DNA from: Acidobacteriota bacterium | Lineage (GTDB): Bacteria > Acidobacteriota > Vicinamibacteria > Vicinamibacterales > UBA2999 | Direction of reading: 5' to 3' | Length of the DNA: 64,000 nt | Assembly: GCA_021730945.1 (NCBI GenBank) | Contig: JAKFYH010000025.1 | Location: 1 to 64,000 of the forward strand | Shown: in pieces, positions 24,634 to 32,703 of the stretch | Numbering within the stretch: the first letter of the stretch is position 1 | How the letters are laid out: each line of letters begins with the position of its first letter | The notes under the pieces: generated by a model | The model's input: the letters and a program-made list of their open reading frames with translations, nothing else | Told to the model about the DNA's origin: nothing | The model's database searches: none | Program-made: the position numbers and the translations under genes

Positions 24634-25944
24634 TCACACCAACTGGAACAGCTCCGAATGCACGCGTGACATCGGCACGCCGAGTGCGTTCAGCTGCCGC
24701 TCGACGGCCTGGGTCATGGCCTCGGGACCACACACAAAGTACTGGCAGTGAACGTCGTCGGGCGGCAGGTGACGTGCCAGCAGCTCGCGGGTGATCCGGC
24801 CCCGCTCGCCCGCCCACTCCTCGTCGGGCTCCTCCAGGAGGTAGACCACCGTGAGCGCGAGCCGCGTCTTGAGCGTCTCGATCTCTTCGTAGAAGGTCAG
24901 CCGCTCCCGGCGGCGGTAGGCGTAGAAGAGCAGCAGCGGCCGCCGGTCACCGCGATTGGCCAGCGCCCGCAGCATGCTCATGATCGGCGCCACGCCGATG
25001 CCCCCGGCTACGAACACCGCGCCGGCTGCCTGGTGGCGGTCGATCGTGAACGCTCCGTACGGCCCGTCCACATACGCCGTCGTGCCGATGGAGACGCGGC
25101 CGACCGTGCGGGTGAAGTCTCCCAACTCCTTGATCGTGAACTGCAGCCGGCCGTCGGCCGGCGCGGGACCCGACGAGAACGAAAACGGATGCTCCCGCAT
25201 CCGGAACGGGCTGCCGCCGATTGTCAGCCACGCGAACTGGCCCGGCTGGAACTCGAAGCCGCGGTGCCCGATCGGTTCCACCGTCAGCGTCCACGCGTCG
25301 CCGCGCTCCGCCACCCGGTTGACGATGCGGTAAGGCCGGCGGTGCAACTGCCATGGCCTGACGATCCGCACGAAGACGACGCTGGCGATCAGCGAAAGCG
25401 CGAACGCGCGCCACAGCGCGTGGGTCCACGGGTTGGCCACGTAGCGCTGCACACCTTCCATGTGCGCGAGCGCCAGGCCCACCGCGGCGATCGCCAGCAG
25501 CGAATGCGCCACGCGCCAGGGTTCGTAGGCCAGGTGGAACTGCCGGCGAAGCGCCGACGTGGCGAGCAGCGTGACCAGCGAGACGATCGACAGGACGCCG
25601 GCGGTCATGTGCCACGGCGCTTCAAGCGGATTGAGCCAACTGACGAGATCCGGACTGTCGGTCAGGAGCAACACCGGATGCAAGACGATGGTGAGCAGGA
25701 TCACACCGCCCAGGTAGCGGTGGAAGTAATAGATGATGTCGATGCCGAAGGGCGCGGTGGCCCGGCGGAAGCGCGCGGTCAACACGAACTGCACGCCCAT
25801 CATCGCCAGGCCGGCGAACCCGAGCGCGATGGCCAGGTCCCACTGAAAGCCCGTGCCCGGCGGCTCCGCTTCGAGCAGCAGCACGGCGAGCGGCGCCAGC
25901 ACCAGCGCCAGATACACGCCGAACCACAGCAGCTTCGACCGCAT
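24634..25944 (-). CDS. Ferric-reductase-like flavocytochrome with FAD/NAD domain
   Basis: The 436-residue protein has six membrane helices in its first 220 residues, with histidines in IIYYFHRYLGGV, LHPVLL, WRVAHSLL and LAHMEG suited to bind two b hemes. Residues about 235-330 are an FAD domain (FQPGQFAWL, MREHPFSFSS) and 330-436 an NAD(P) domain (VAGGIGVAPIMSML, CGPEAMTQAV). It would pass electrons from NAD(P)H across the membrane to iron, oxygen or another acceptor. The start at 25944 has an AGGAAG site. It is divergent from the P-type ATPase; the 211 bases between hold no clear operator. Confidence 0.8.
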   Translation of the reverse strand: MRSKLLWFGVYLALVLAPLAVLLLEAEPPGTGFQWDLAIALGFAGLAMMGVQFVLTARFRRATAPFGIDIIYYFHRYLGGVILLTIVLHPVLLLTDSPDLVSWLNPLEAPWHMTAGVLSIVSLVTLLATSALRRQFHLAYEPWRVAHSLLAIAAVGLALAHMEGVQRYVANPWTHALWRAFALSLIASVVFVRIVRPWQLHRRPYRIVNRVAERGDAWTLTVEPIGHRGFEFQPGQFAWLTIGGSPFRMREHPFSFSSGPAPADGRLQFTIKELGDFTRTVGRVSIGTTAYVDGPYGAFTIDRHQAAGAVFVAGGIGVAPIMSMLRALANRGDRRPLLLFYAYRRRERLTFYEEIETLKTRLALTVVYLLEEPDEEWAGERGRITRELLARHLPPDDVHCQYFVCGPEAMTQAVERQLNALGVPMSRVHSELFQLV

Positions 25945-26155
25945 GATCGACTTCCTGTAAAGCATGTGACGTGCCACGAACGCGGCCCGTGACCGCAGTC
26001 GATCGGTTTGGGGAACATCGGGATTCTTCCCACCCGCCGGGGACTTTCCCTCAACGCGCCACGGCGGCACCTCGGATCGACCGGCGCGCGACGAGCCCGG
26101 CGAGATCACGAATCGTTGGCACGTGGCATGCAGCTTTGGCGAGGTACCCGAACCA

Positions 26156-28630
26156 ATGAAGGGACTGACCACCGCCGCCGCCGCTGCCCGGCTGGCTCAG
26201 GCGGGGCCTAACGCCCTGCCCGAACGCGGCCCCGATCCGTTGTGGCGGCGCTTCGTGCGCCAGTTCGCCAGTCCGCTGATCTACATCCTGCTGTTCGCGC
26301 TCGCCTTTGACCTGGGCCTGTGGCTCTACGAGGGCGCCCGCGGCTGGCCGCTCGAAGCCAGCGCCATCAGCCTGATCCTCCTGTTCAACGCCGCGCTCGG
26401 TCTCTACCAGGAACAACGGTCTGAATCGGCCATGGCCGAGCTCAAGTCGTTGGCCGGCGCCCAGGCGTGGGTGCTTCGCGACGGTCAGTTGGTGCACGTG
26501 CCCACGCCGGAACTGGTTCCGGGCGACTGGGTCCGGCTTGAAGCCGGCGACCGCGTACCCGCCGACGGCACCATCGTCGACGTGCACGGCGCCATGGTGG
26601 ACGAGTCGATCCTGACCGGCGAATCGCTGGCGGTGGAGAAGGCGGACGGCGACGAGGCGTTCAGCGGTACGCTGGTGATTCGCGGCCGGACTTACCTCGA
26701 GATCACGCGCACGGGTGCCGCCAGTGCCATGGGCAGGCTGGCCACCATGCTCGGCGACATCCAGGCGGCGAAGACTCCGCTTGAGCGCCGGGTCGATCAA
26801 CTGGGCCGGCAGATCGCGCGCTGGGTGCTGGCGCTGGCCGGCGGCCTGGGCCTGATCGGCGTGCTCGGCGAAGGCCTTGCGCACGCGCCCGAGATGATCA
26901 TCTTTGCCGTGGCCCTGGCGGTGGCGGCGGTGCCCGAGGGCCTGCCGGCCGTGTTGACCGTGGCCTTGTCACTCGGCGTCGAGCGCATGGCCCGCCACCG
27001 GGCGGTCGTCCGCCGACTGTCGGCGGTCGAGGCGCTCGGATCGGTGTCGGTGATCGCTACCGACAAGACCGGCACGCTGACCGAGAGCCGCATGGACGTG
27101 CGGTCGCTCGATGTCGCCGATCTGCCGCTGGCCCTCAAGGCCATCGTGCTGGCCAACGACGCCGACCTGGCCACCGGCGCGGGCGACCTGCTCGAACTCG
27201 GGCTGCTGCGCCACGCGCAATCCCACGGCGTCGACATCCACCAGTTGCGGCACGCCCACGCCATCGTCGACGAACGTCCGTTCGACAGCACCTGGAAGTT
27301 TTCGCGGGTCACGGTGCGCGAAGACGGCGATCGCCTGGCCAGTTACCTCAAGGGCGCGCCGGAAGTGCTGTTGGGCCGTTGCGCGCTTGGCGACGACGAC
27401 CGCGAGTCGTGGCGCGAGAAGGCCGATGCGTATGCGCACGAGGGCTTCCGGGTGCTGGCGATTGCGTGGGCGGAGGGCCGGGCCGAGGAGCACCTGTCGT
27501 TGCTGGGCCTTGCCCTGTTCTGGGATCCGCCGCGCGAGGAAGTGCCGGTCGCGATGGCATCGGCGCTGGCGGCCGGCATCCGCGTGGTGATGATTACCGG
27601 CGACCATCCGGCCACTGCCCTGGCGGTGGCGCGCCTGGTCGGCATCCCCGGCGTGCGTGTGCTCACAGGAGAGGACCTCGATCGCTACGAAGGCGCGACG
27701 CTGGTCGATGCGCTCACTGAAGTGAACGTCTTCGCGCGCGTCCGTCCTGAGCAGAAACTGCAGATCGTCGAGGCGCTGCAGGCGCAGGGGCAGATTGTGG
27801 CCATGACCGGAGATGGTGTCAACGATGCGCCGGCCCTGAAGCGTTCCGACGTCGGCGTGGCGATGGGGCAGCGCGGCTCCGACGTCAGCCGCGAAGTGGC
27901 CGACATCGTGCTGCTCGACGACAACTTCGCCACCATCGTCCGCGCCATCGAAGAAGGGCGATCGATCTACGAGAACATCCAGAAGTTCCTGCGCTTCCTG
28001 TTCTCGACCAACCTGTCGGAAGTGCTGCTGGTCGCCAGTGGCGCGTTGCTCGCCTTCTCGCTCGACATCCGCAGCGGCGACGGCAGCCTGATGCTGCCGC
28101 TGACGGCGGCGCAGATTCTGTGGATCAACCTGATCACCGACGGCACGCCGGCGCTGGCGCTGGCCTTTGATCGCACGCCGGGTGTCATGCAGCAACCGCC
28201 GCGTCCGGCCGCCTCGCCGCTGCTCGATCGGCCGTCGGTGCGATTCGTGATCTGGGCCGGCAGCATGAAGGCGCTGCTGGCGCTGGCCCTGCTCGGTCTT
28301 GTGCCCTGGCTTGGCTACTCGCTCGATGAAGCCCGCGCGGTGACCTTCCACTTCATGGCCGTCGGCCAACTGCTCCTGACCTATCCGTCGCGCCACACCT
28401 GGATGCATCCGCTGCCGAACCGGTACCTGCACCTGGCGGTGGCTGCCGGCGTCGGCATCCAGCTGGCGGTGGCGAACATGCCGGTGGCGTCGGGCCTGCT
28501 CGGCCACGCGGCGATTAGGTGGGAACTCTGGGGTGTAGTCTTGGGTGGGGCGCTGTTGGCGTTGGGCCTGGCGGAAGTGGCGGCACGGCTGGCCTGGCGA
28601 CACCACGAGCGCGGGAGTACTACTCGATGA
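26156..28630 (+). CDS. P2A-type cation (probably Ca2+) transporting ATPase
   Basis: In 824 residues it has the P-type hallmarks: TGES actuator motif near 157, the M4 motif PEGLP near 260, the phosphorylated aspartate in DKTGTLTE near 303, KGAPE in the nucleotide domain and TGDGVNDAPALK in the hinge. The PEGLP motif and M5-M6 pattern point to the Ca2+/Mn2+ (P2A) group. The start at 26156 is preceded by a GAGG site and begins MKGLTTAAAAARLAQ, as the family cation-ATPase N-terminal region does. Its stop overlaps the next gene start (ATGA), a CaCA exchanger, so both probably export the same ion. The N domain is short for the family. Confidence 0.85.
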   Translation: MKGLTTAAAAARLAQAGPNALPERGPDPLWRRFVRQFASPLIYILLFALAFDLGLWLYEGARGWPLEASAISLILLFNAALGLYQEQRSESAMAELKSLAGAQAWVLRDGQLVHVPTPELVPGDWVRLEAGDRVPADGTIVDVHGAMVDESILTGESLAVEKADGDEAFSGTLVIRGRTYLEITRTGAASAMGRLATMLGDIQAAKTPLERRVDQLGRQIARWVLALAGGLGLIGVLGEGLAHAPEMIIFAVALAVAAVPEGLPAVLTVALSLGVERMARHRAVVRRLSAVEALGSVSVIATDKTGTLTESRMDVRSLDVADLPLALKAIVLANDADLATGAGDLLELGLLRHAQSHGVDIHQLRHAHAIVDERPFDSTWKFSRVTVREDGDRLASYLKGAPEVLLGRCALGDDDRESWREKADAYAHEGFRVLAIAWAEGRAEEHLSLLGLALFWDPPREEVPVAMASALAAGIRVVMITGDHPATALAVARLVGIPGVRVLTGEDLDRYEGATLVDALTEVNVFARVRPEQKLQIVEALQAQGQIVAMTGDGVNDAPALKRSDVGVAMGQRGSDVSREVADIVLLDDNFATIVRAIEEGRSIYENIQKFLRFLFSTNLSEVLLVASGALLAFSLDIRSGDGSLMLPLTAAQILWINLITDGTPALALAFDRTPGVMQQPPRPAASPLLDRPSVRFVIWAGSMKALLALALLGLVPWLGYSLDEARAVTFHFMAVGQLLLTYPSRHTWMHPLPNRYLHLAVAAGVGIQLAVANMPVASGLLGHAAIRWELWGVVLGGALLALGLAEVAARLAWRHHERGSTTR

Positions 28631-29622
28631 TCTGGATTCAGTTCCTGGCGGTCTCGCTGGTGATCGTCTTTGCCGGCGTGCGGCTGGCTCGCAACGGCGA
28701 CGTGCTGGGCGAGAAGATGGGGTTGGGCCGCAGTTGGGCCGGCCTGGTCTTGCTTGCGGCCACCACCAGCCTCCCGGAACTCTTCACCGGCTTTGGCGCC
28801 ACCGCGCTGGCGTCGCTGCCCGACATCGCCATCGGCGACGTGCTCGGCAGTTGCATGTTCAACCTGCTGATCCTGTCGTTCATGGATGCGATTCAGCCCG
28901 AGCCGATCAGCACACGCGCACACCAGGGGCATGCGCTGTCGATCGGGTTCGGCGTACTGCTGGTGAGCGTGGCCGGCTTCGGCATTCTCGGCGGCGCGCG
29001 GTTGCCGCCGCTTGGCTGGATCGGCGTGTCCACACCGGTGCTGATCGTCCTCTACTTCGTCGCCATGCGCGTGGTCTTTACGCACCAGAAGCAGATCCGG
29101 ATGCGCGAGACACAGGAAGTGGCGGAGGAACTGCAGTATGCGGCCACGCCGCTGCAGACCGCGGTCGTGCACTACGGGGTCAGCGCGCTGCTGGTGGTCG
29201 GCGCCGCGCTGGTGCTGCCGCAACTGGGCGCCGAGATCGCGCGCCAGACCGGCCTGGGCGAAGCATTCGTCGGCAGCCTCTTCATTGCGCTCACCACCTC
29301 GCTGCCGGAAATCGTGGTGTCGCTGGCTGCCGTGCGCATCGGCGCGATCGATCTGGGCATCGGCAACATCCTGGGCAGCAACCTGTTCAACCTGCTGATC
29401 CTCGGTCTGGACGACGTGTTCTACCGGCAGGGACCGCTACTGGCCGGCTCCCACCCCAGCCACGCCATTGCCATCGTCGCCGTCGGCGCCATGTACAGCC
29501 TGTTCCTGATTGGCCTCACCTACCGCGTGCTGACCAAACGCTTCGCCGTGGCCTGGGACACCGGCGCCATCGCCGCGGTGTACGTGGTGGCCATCGGGCT
29601 AGCCTACCTGGCACGCACTTAA
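28627..29622 (+). CDS. Na+/Ca2+ exchanger (CaCA) family antiporter
   Basis: The 331-residue protein has the inverted duplication of the CaCA family: TTSLPELFTGFGATAL in the first half and TTSLPEIVVSLAAVR in the second, each followed by GDVLGSCMFNLLIL and GNILGSNLFNLLIL. These two alpha repeats form the ion path. About ten membrane helices are visible. It overlaps the P-type ATPase stop by four bases, so it is coupled to it as a two-gene calcium efflux unit. Confidence 0.85.
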   Translation: MIWIQFLAVSLVIVFAGVRLARNGDVLGEKMGLGRSWAGLVLLAATTSLPELFTGFGATALASLPDIAIGDVLGSCMFNLLILSFMDAIQPEPISTRAHQGHALSIGFGVLLVSVAGFGILGGARLPPLGWIGVSTPVLIVLYFVAMRVVFTHQKQIRMRETQEVAEELQYAATPLQTAVVHYGVSALLVVGAALVLPQLGAEIARQTGLGEAFVGSLFIALTTSLPEIVVSLAAVRIGAIDLGIGNILGSNLFNLLILGLDDVFYRQGPLLAGSHPSHAIAIVAVGAMYSLFLIGLTYRVLTKRFAVAWDTGAIAAVYVVAIGLAYLART

Positions 29623-29670
29623 GCACCCGAGCCCCCTAGCCCCCCAGCACCCGAGCACCCGAGCACCTAT
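29623..29670. repeat. Short AGCACCCG/GGTGCTCGG tandem repeat
   Basis: Between the exchanger stop and the ADOP start lies a cytosine-rich run in which CAGCACCCGAGCACCCGAGC is the core, with related copies on the left. Read on the minus strand it is GGTGCTCGGGTGCT, the same vocabulary as the array at 32,549. Confidence 0.55.
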
Positions 29671-29681
29671 ACAATGTGCCC

Positions 29682-32087
29682 ATGTCCGACTGGGCCTCCG
29701 CCTTCACCTACGCCTTCCGCACGCTGCGCCGCCAGCCCACCTTCGTGCTGGTGTCGATTCTGACGCTGGCGCTCGGCATTGGCGCCAACACGGCCATCTT
29801 CAGCGTGATCAAGACGGTGGTGCTCAACCCGCTGCCGTACGAGGATCCCGAGAAGATCGCGATCCTGTGGGAAGTGAACCCGGACGGCAACCAGGGGCCG
29901 GTGTCGATTCCGACCTTTGAAGACTGGCAGCGCGAGAGCAAGAGCCTGGAATCGCTCGCCGCCTATCGGCACGTGGATTTTTCCTACAAGGGCACCGGTG
30001 ATCCGCAGAACGTGCGCGGCTTGCGCGCCACGCCCGGCCTGTTCAACGTGCTCAAGAGCAATGCCGTGCTCGGCCGCACCTTCACGGCCGATGAGGCCGT
30101 GCCGGGCGCCGACCGCGTGGTGGTGCTCAGTCACGGTTTCTGGACGCGCGTGCTGGCCGGCGATCGCAACATCATCGGCCAGACCATTCAGCTCGACACC
30201 GTACCGTTCACGGTGGTCGGCGTGATGTCGCCGGCGTTCGAGTTTCCGACCAGCACCAAGGTGGAGGCATGGACGCCGCTCGCCTTTGATCCCAAAGACA
30301 TGCACGGCCGTTCGCGCCGGGCGCGGTCGCTCACCGTGGTGGGCCGGATCGCGCCGGGCAGCTCGGCGCAACAGGCGCAGGAAGAAGTGAGCGTGCTGGC
30401 CCGCCGCATTGCCGCCGAGTTCAAGGACAGCAACGAGGGCTGGGGCGCGCGGGTGGTGGCCGCCCACGAGCAACTGGTCGGCGCGTCGCGTCCGGCGCTG
30501 ATGGTGCTGATGGGCGCGGTCGGGTTCCTGTTGTTGATCGTGTGCGCCAACATGGCCAACCTGCTGCTGGCGCGGCTGTCGAGCCGCCGGCGCGAGATGG
30601 CGGTGCGCGGGGCGCTTGGCGCCAGCCGGTGGGAAGTGGCCAAGCCGATCGTGGCCGAGAGCCTGCTGCTGTCGTTTGCCGGCGGCGTGTTCGGCCTGGC
30701 CGCGGCGTTCGGCGGGTTGCGCCTGCTGTCGAATCTTCCTGAAGGCCAGTTGCCGCGCATGGACGGCCTGAGCCTCGACGGCGGCGTGCTGCTGTTCACG
30801 ATGGCGATCTCGATTGGCGTGGCGCTGCTGTTTGGCCTGCTGCCGGCGCTGCACGCCTCGCGGCAGGACTTGCGCGACAACATCCAGGAGTCGTCCGGCA
30901 CTACCGGCAGTCCGTACGCGCGCCGCCTGTTGAGCGGCCTGGTGGTGGTGGAAGTGGCGCTGGCGCTGGTGCTGCTGGTGGGCGCCGGCCTGATGACGCG
31001 CAGCTTCACGAAACTGCTGCAGGTGAGTCCTGGCTTTGACTCCACCAACCTGATCGCGGCGCGGGTGTTGTTGCCGACCACCAAGTATCAGCGCGCGACC
31101 CAGGTGCGATTCTACGAAGACGTGATCGAGCGGATGCGCCGCGCGCCGGGCGTCACCGCTGCTTCGGCGGTGTCGGCCATGCCGCTGCACGATGTCGGCG
31201 CGGCCGGCGCGCTGCCGTTCAACGTGGAGGGGCAGCAGCCGCCGCCCACCGAAGATCCGCTGGCCGATGTCCGCATAGTCGCGCCCGGCTATTTCGAGAC
31301 CATGAAGATCAAGTTGCTCGAGGGCCGCTTCCTCGACGAGCGCGATGCCGAAGTGGGTCCGCGCACCAGCGTGATCAACGAGACGATGGCCCGCCGGTAC
31401 TTTCCGGACCGCAGCCCGCTTGGGCTCATCATCCAGAACCCGCACGGCAAGAGCGAAGTGGTGGGCGTAGTGGGCGACGTGCACAACCAGGGACTGGACC
31501 GCGAGCCGAGGAAGCAGGTCTACCTGCCGATGAAGCAGAGCCCCACCGCCGGCATGGCAGTGGTGGCGCGCACCGACCAGGATCCGATGACGGTGGCCAA
31601 CACCATCCAGCGCGTGATTTGGGATGTTGACCCCGGCCAGCCGATCTACGAGCTGAGCACGATGGATCAGATCCTGGCGCGGGCGGTCTTCCTGCCTCGC
31701 CTCAGCACGACGCTGCTGGCGCTGTTCGCGGTGGCGGCACTGCTGCTGGCCGCGCTCGGTATCTACGGCGTGTTGTCGTACTCGGTGTCGGAACGGACCC
31801 GGGAGATCGGCCTGCGCATGGCGCTTGGGGCCTCGAGCGGCGACACCGTGTCGCTGGTCGTCAGGAGCAGCGTGATTCTCGTGGCCATCGGCGGCGCGGT
31901 CGGCCTGGTGGCCGCCACGCTGCTGGCGCGCTCCATGCAAGGCATCCTCTACGGCGTCGGCCCATTCGACCTCCCGTCGTTCGCGCTGGCCGCCAGCGTG
32001 CTGATGATCGCCGGGGTGGCCGCCAGCGTGCTGCCGGCCCTCAGGACGACGCGGGTGGATCCGATGATTGCGCTGCGGGACCAGTAG
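29682..32087 (+). CDS. ADOP-family ABC transporter permease (MacB/FtsX duplicated)
   Basis: This is a typical acidobacterial duplicated orphan permease: about 801 residues with an N-terminal helix (FVLVSILTLALGIGANTAIF), a large periplasmic MacB-type core domain, an FtsX block of three helices near 270-410, a second core domain, and a final FtsX block (LLALFAVAALLLAALGIYGV, then LRMALGASSGDTVSLV). No ATPase gene is next to it, hence orphan. Start ATG 29682 is preferred over a GTG two codons upstream. The substrate is unknown; MacB-like proteins drive export of peptides or lipoproteins from the periplasm. Confidence 0.85.
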   Translation: MSDWASAFTYAFRTLRRQPTFVLVSILTLALGIGANTAIFSVIKTVVLNPLPYEDPEKIAILWEVNPDGNQGPVSIPTFEDWQRESKSLESLAAYRHVDFSYKGTGDPQNVRGLRATPGLFNVLKSNAVLGRTFTADEAVPGADRVVVLSHGFWTRVLAGDRNIIGQTIQLDTVPFTVVGVMSPAFEFPTSTKVEAWTPLAFDPKDMHGRSRRARSLTVVGRIAPGSSAQQAQEEVSVLARRIAAEFKDSNEGWGARVVAAHEQLVGASRPALMVLMGAVGFLLLIVCANMANLLLARLSSRRREMAVRGALGASRWEVAKPIVAESLLLSFAGGVFGLAAAFGGLRLLSNLPEGQLPRMDGLSLDGGVLLFTMAISIGVALLFGLLPALHASRQDLRDNIQESSGTTGSPYARRLLSGLVVVEVALALVLLVGAGLMTRSFTKLLQVSPGFDSTNLIAARVLLPTTKYQRATQVRFYEDVIERMRRAPGVTAASAVSAMPLHDVGAAGALPFNVEGQQPPPTEDPLADVRIVAPGYFETMKIKLLEGRFLDERDAEVGPRTSVINETMARRYFPDRSPLGLIIQNPHGKSEVVGVVGDVHNQGLDREPRKQVYLPMKQSPTAGMAVVARTDQDPMTVANTIQRVIWDVDPGQPIYELSTMDQILARAVFLPRLSTTLLALFAVAALLLAALGIYGVLSYSVSERTREIGLRMALGASSGDTVSLVVRSSVILVAIGGAVGLVAATLLARSMQGILYGVGPFDLPSFALAASVLMIAGVAASVLPALRTTRVDPMIALRDQ

Positions 32088-32155
32088 GGTCCAGGAAACA
32101 CGCGGCGCTCCCCTCCGCCGCGTGTTCTTGTAAGCACTCGTGACACCGGCAGCGT

Positions 32156-32548
32156 ATGCCGTGCATGGAAAAGGTGCTCGCCCCGTTTCGCCCTCACATC
32201 TACGCCCTCTTGCGCATGGCGGCCGGCCTCCTCTTCTGCCTGCACGGACTCCCGAAGTTGTTTGGCGGCTTCGGCCGCAGCGCGCCGGCCGAATTAATGT
32301 CGCAAATGGGCTTGGCCGGCATCATCGAAGTGATTGGCGGCGGCCTGATTGCCCTGGGCCTGTTCACCAGCCCGGTGGCCTTCGTGGCCAGCGGGCAGAT
32401 GGCGGTGGCCTACTTCCAGGCCCACGCGCCGCGTGGCATGTGGCCGCTCACCAACGGCGGCGAACTGGCCGCGCTCTTCTGCTTCGTGTTCCTGTATTTC
32501 GCCGCCTTCGGCTCCGGCAAGTGGAGCATTGACTCGCTACGCAAGTAG
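32156..32548 (+). CDS. DoxX family membrane protein
   Basis: The 130-residue protein has four membrane helices and the DoxX pattern RMAAGLLFCLHGLPKLFGGF at the start and GELAALFCFVFLYFAAFGSG near the end. DoxX proteins belong to thiosulfate:quinone oxidoreductase-like and stress-related membrane proteins; the function here is unknown. An internal ATG three codons later is an alternative start. The next 155 bases contain a repeat array. Confidence 0.75.
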   Translation: MPCMEKVLAPFRPHIYALLRMAAGLLFCLHGLPKLFGGFGRSAPAELMSQMGLAGIIEVIGGGLIALGLFTSPVAFVASGQMAVAYFQAHAPRGMWPLTNGGELAALFCFVFLYFAAFGSGKWSIDSLRK

Positions 32549-32675
32549 GGTGCCTCGGGTGCGTACAGGTGCCTAAGGGTGCCAAAGGGTTGGTGCCGGG
32601 TGCCAAAGGGTTGGTGCCGGGTGCCAAGATGCCTAAGGGTGCCAAACGGTTGGTGCCGGGTGCCAAGGGTGCGGC
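32549..32675. repeat. GGTGCC tandem array, about 21-base unit
   Basis: GGTTGGTGCCGGGTGCCAAA and close variants repeat at least three times between the DoxX stop and the PIG-L gene start, mixed with GATGCCTAAGGGTGCC. It leaves an open frame that would add a PGAKGLV repeat to the PIG-L protein, which is why a later start is used there. Confidence 0.7.
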
Positions 32676-32703
32676 GGTGCGGTGTGCGTGCTACAAGCTA
32701 CAC

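Noticed and set aside
29667-31940. 757-residue antisense ORF opposite the ADOP permease
   Set aside because: His/Arg/Gln-rich composition with no domains; a shadow of a GC-rich gene whose own product is clearly recognisable.
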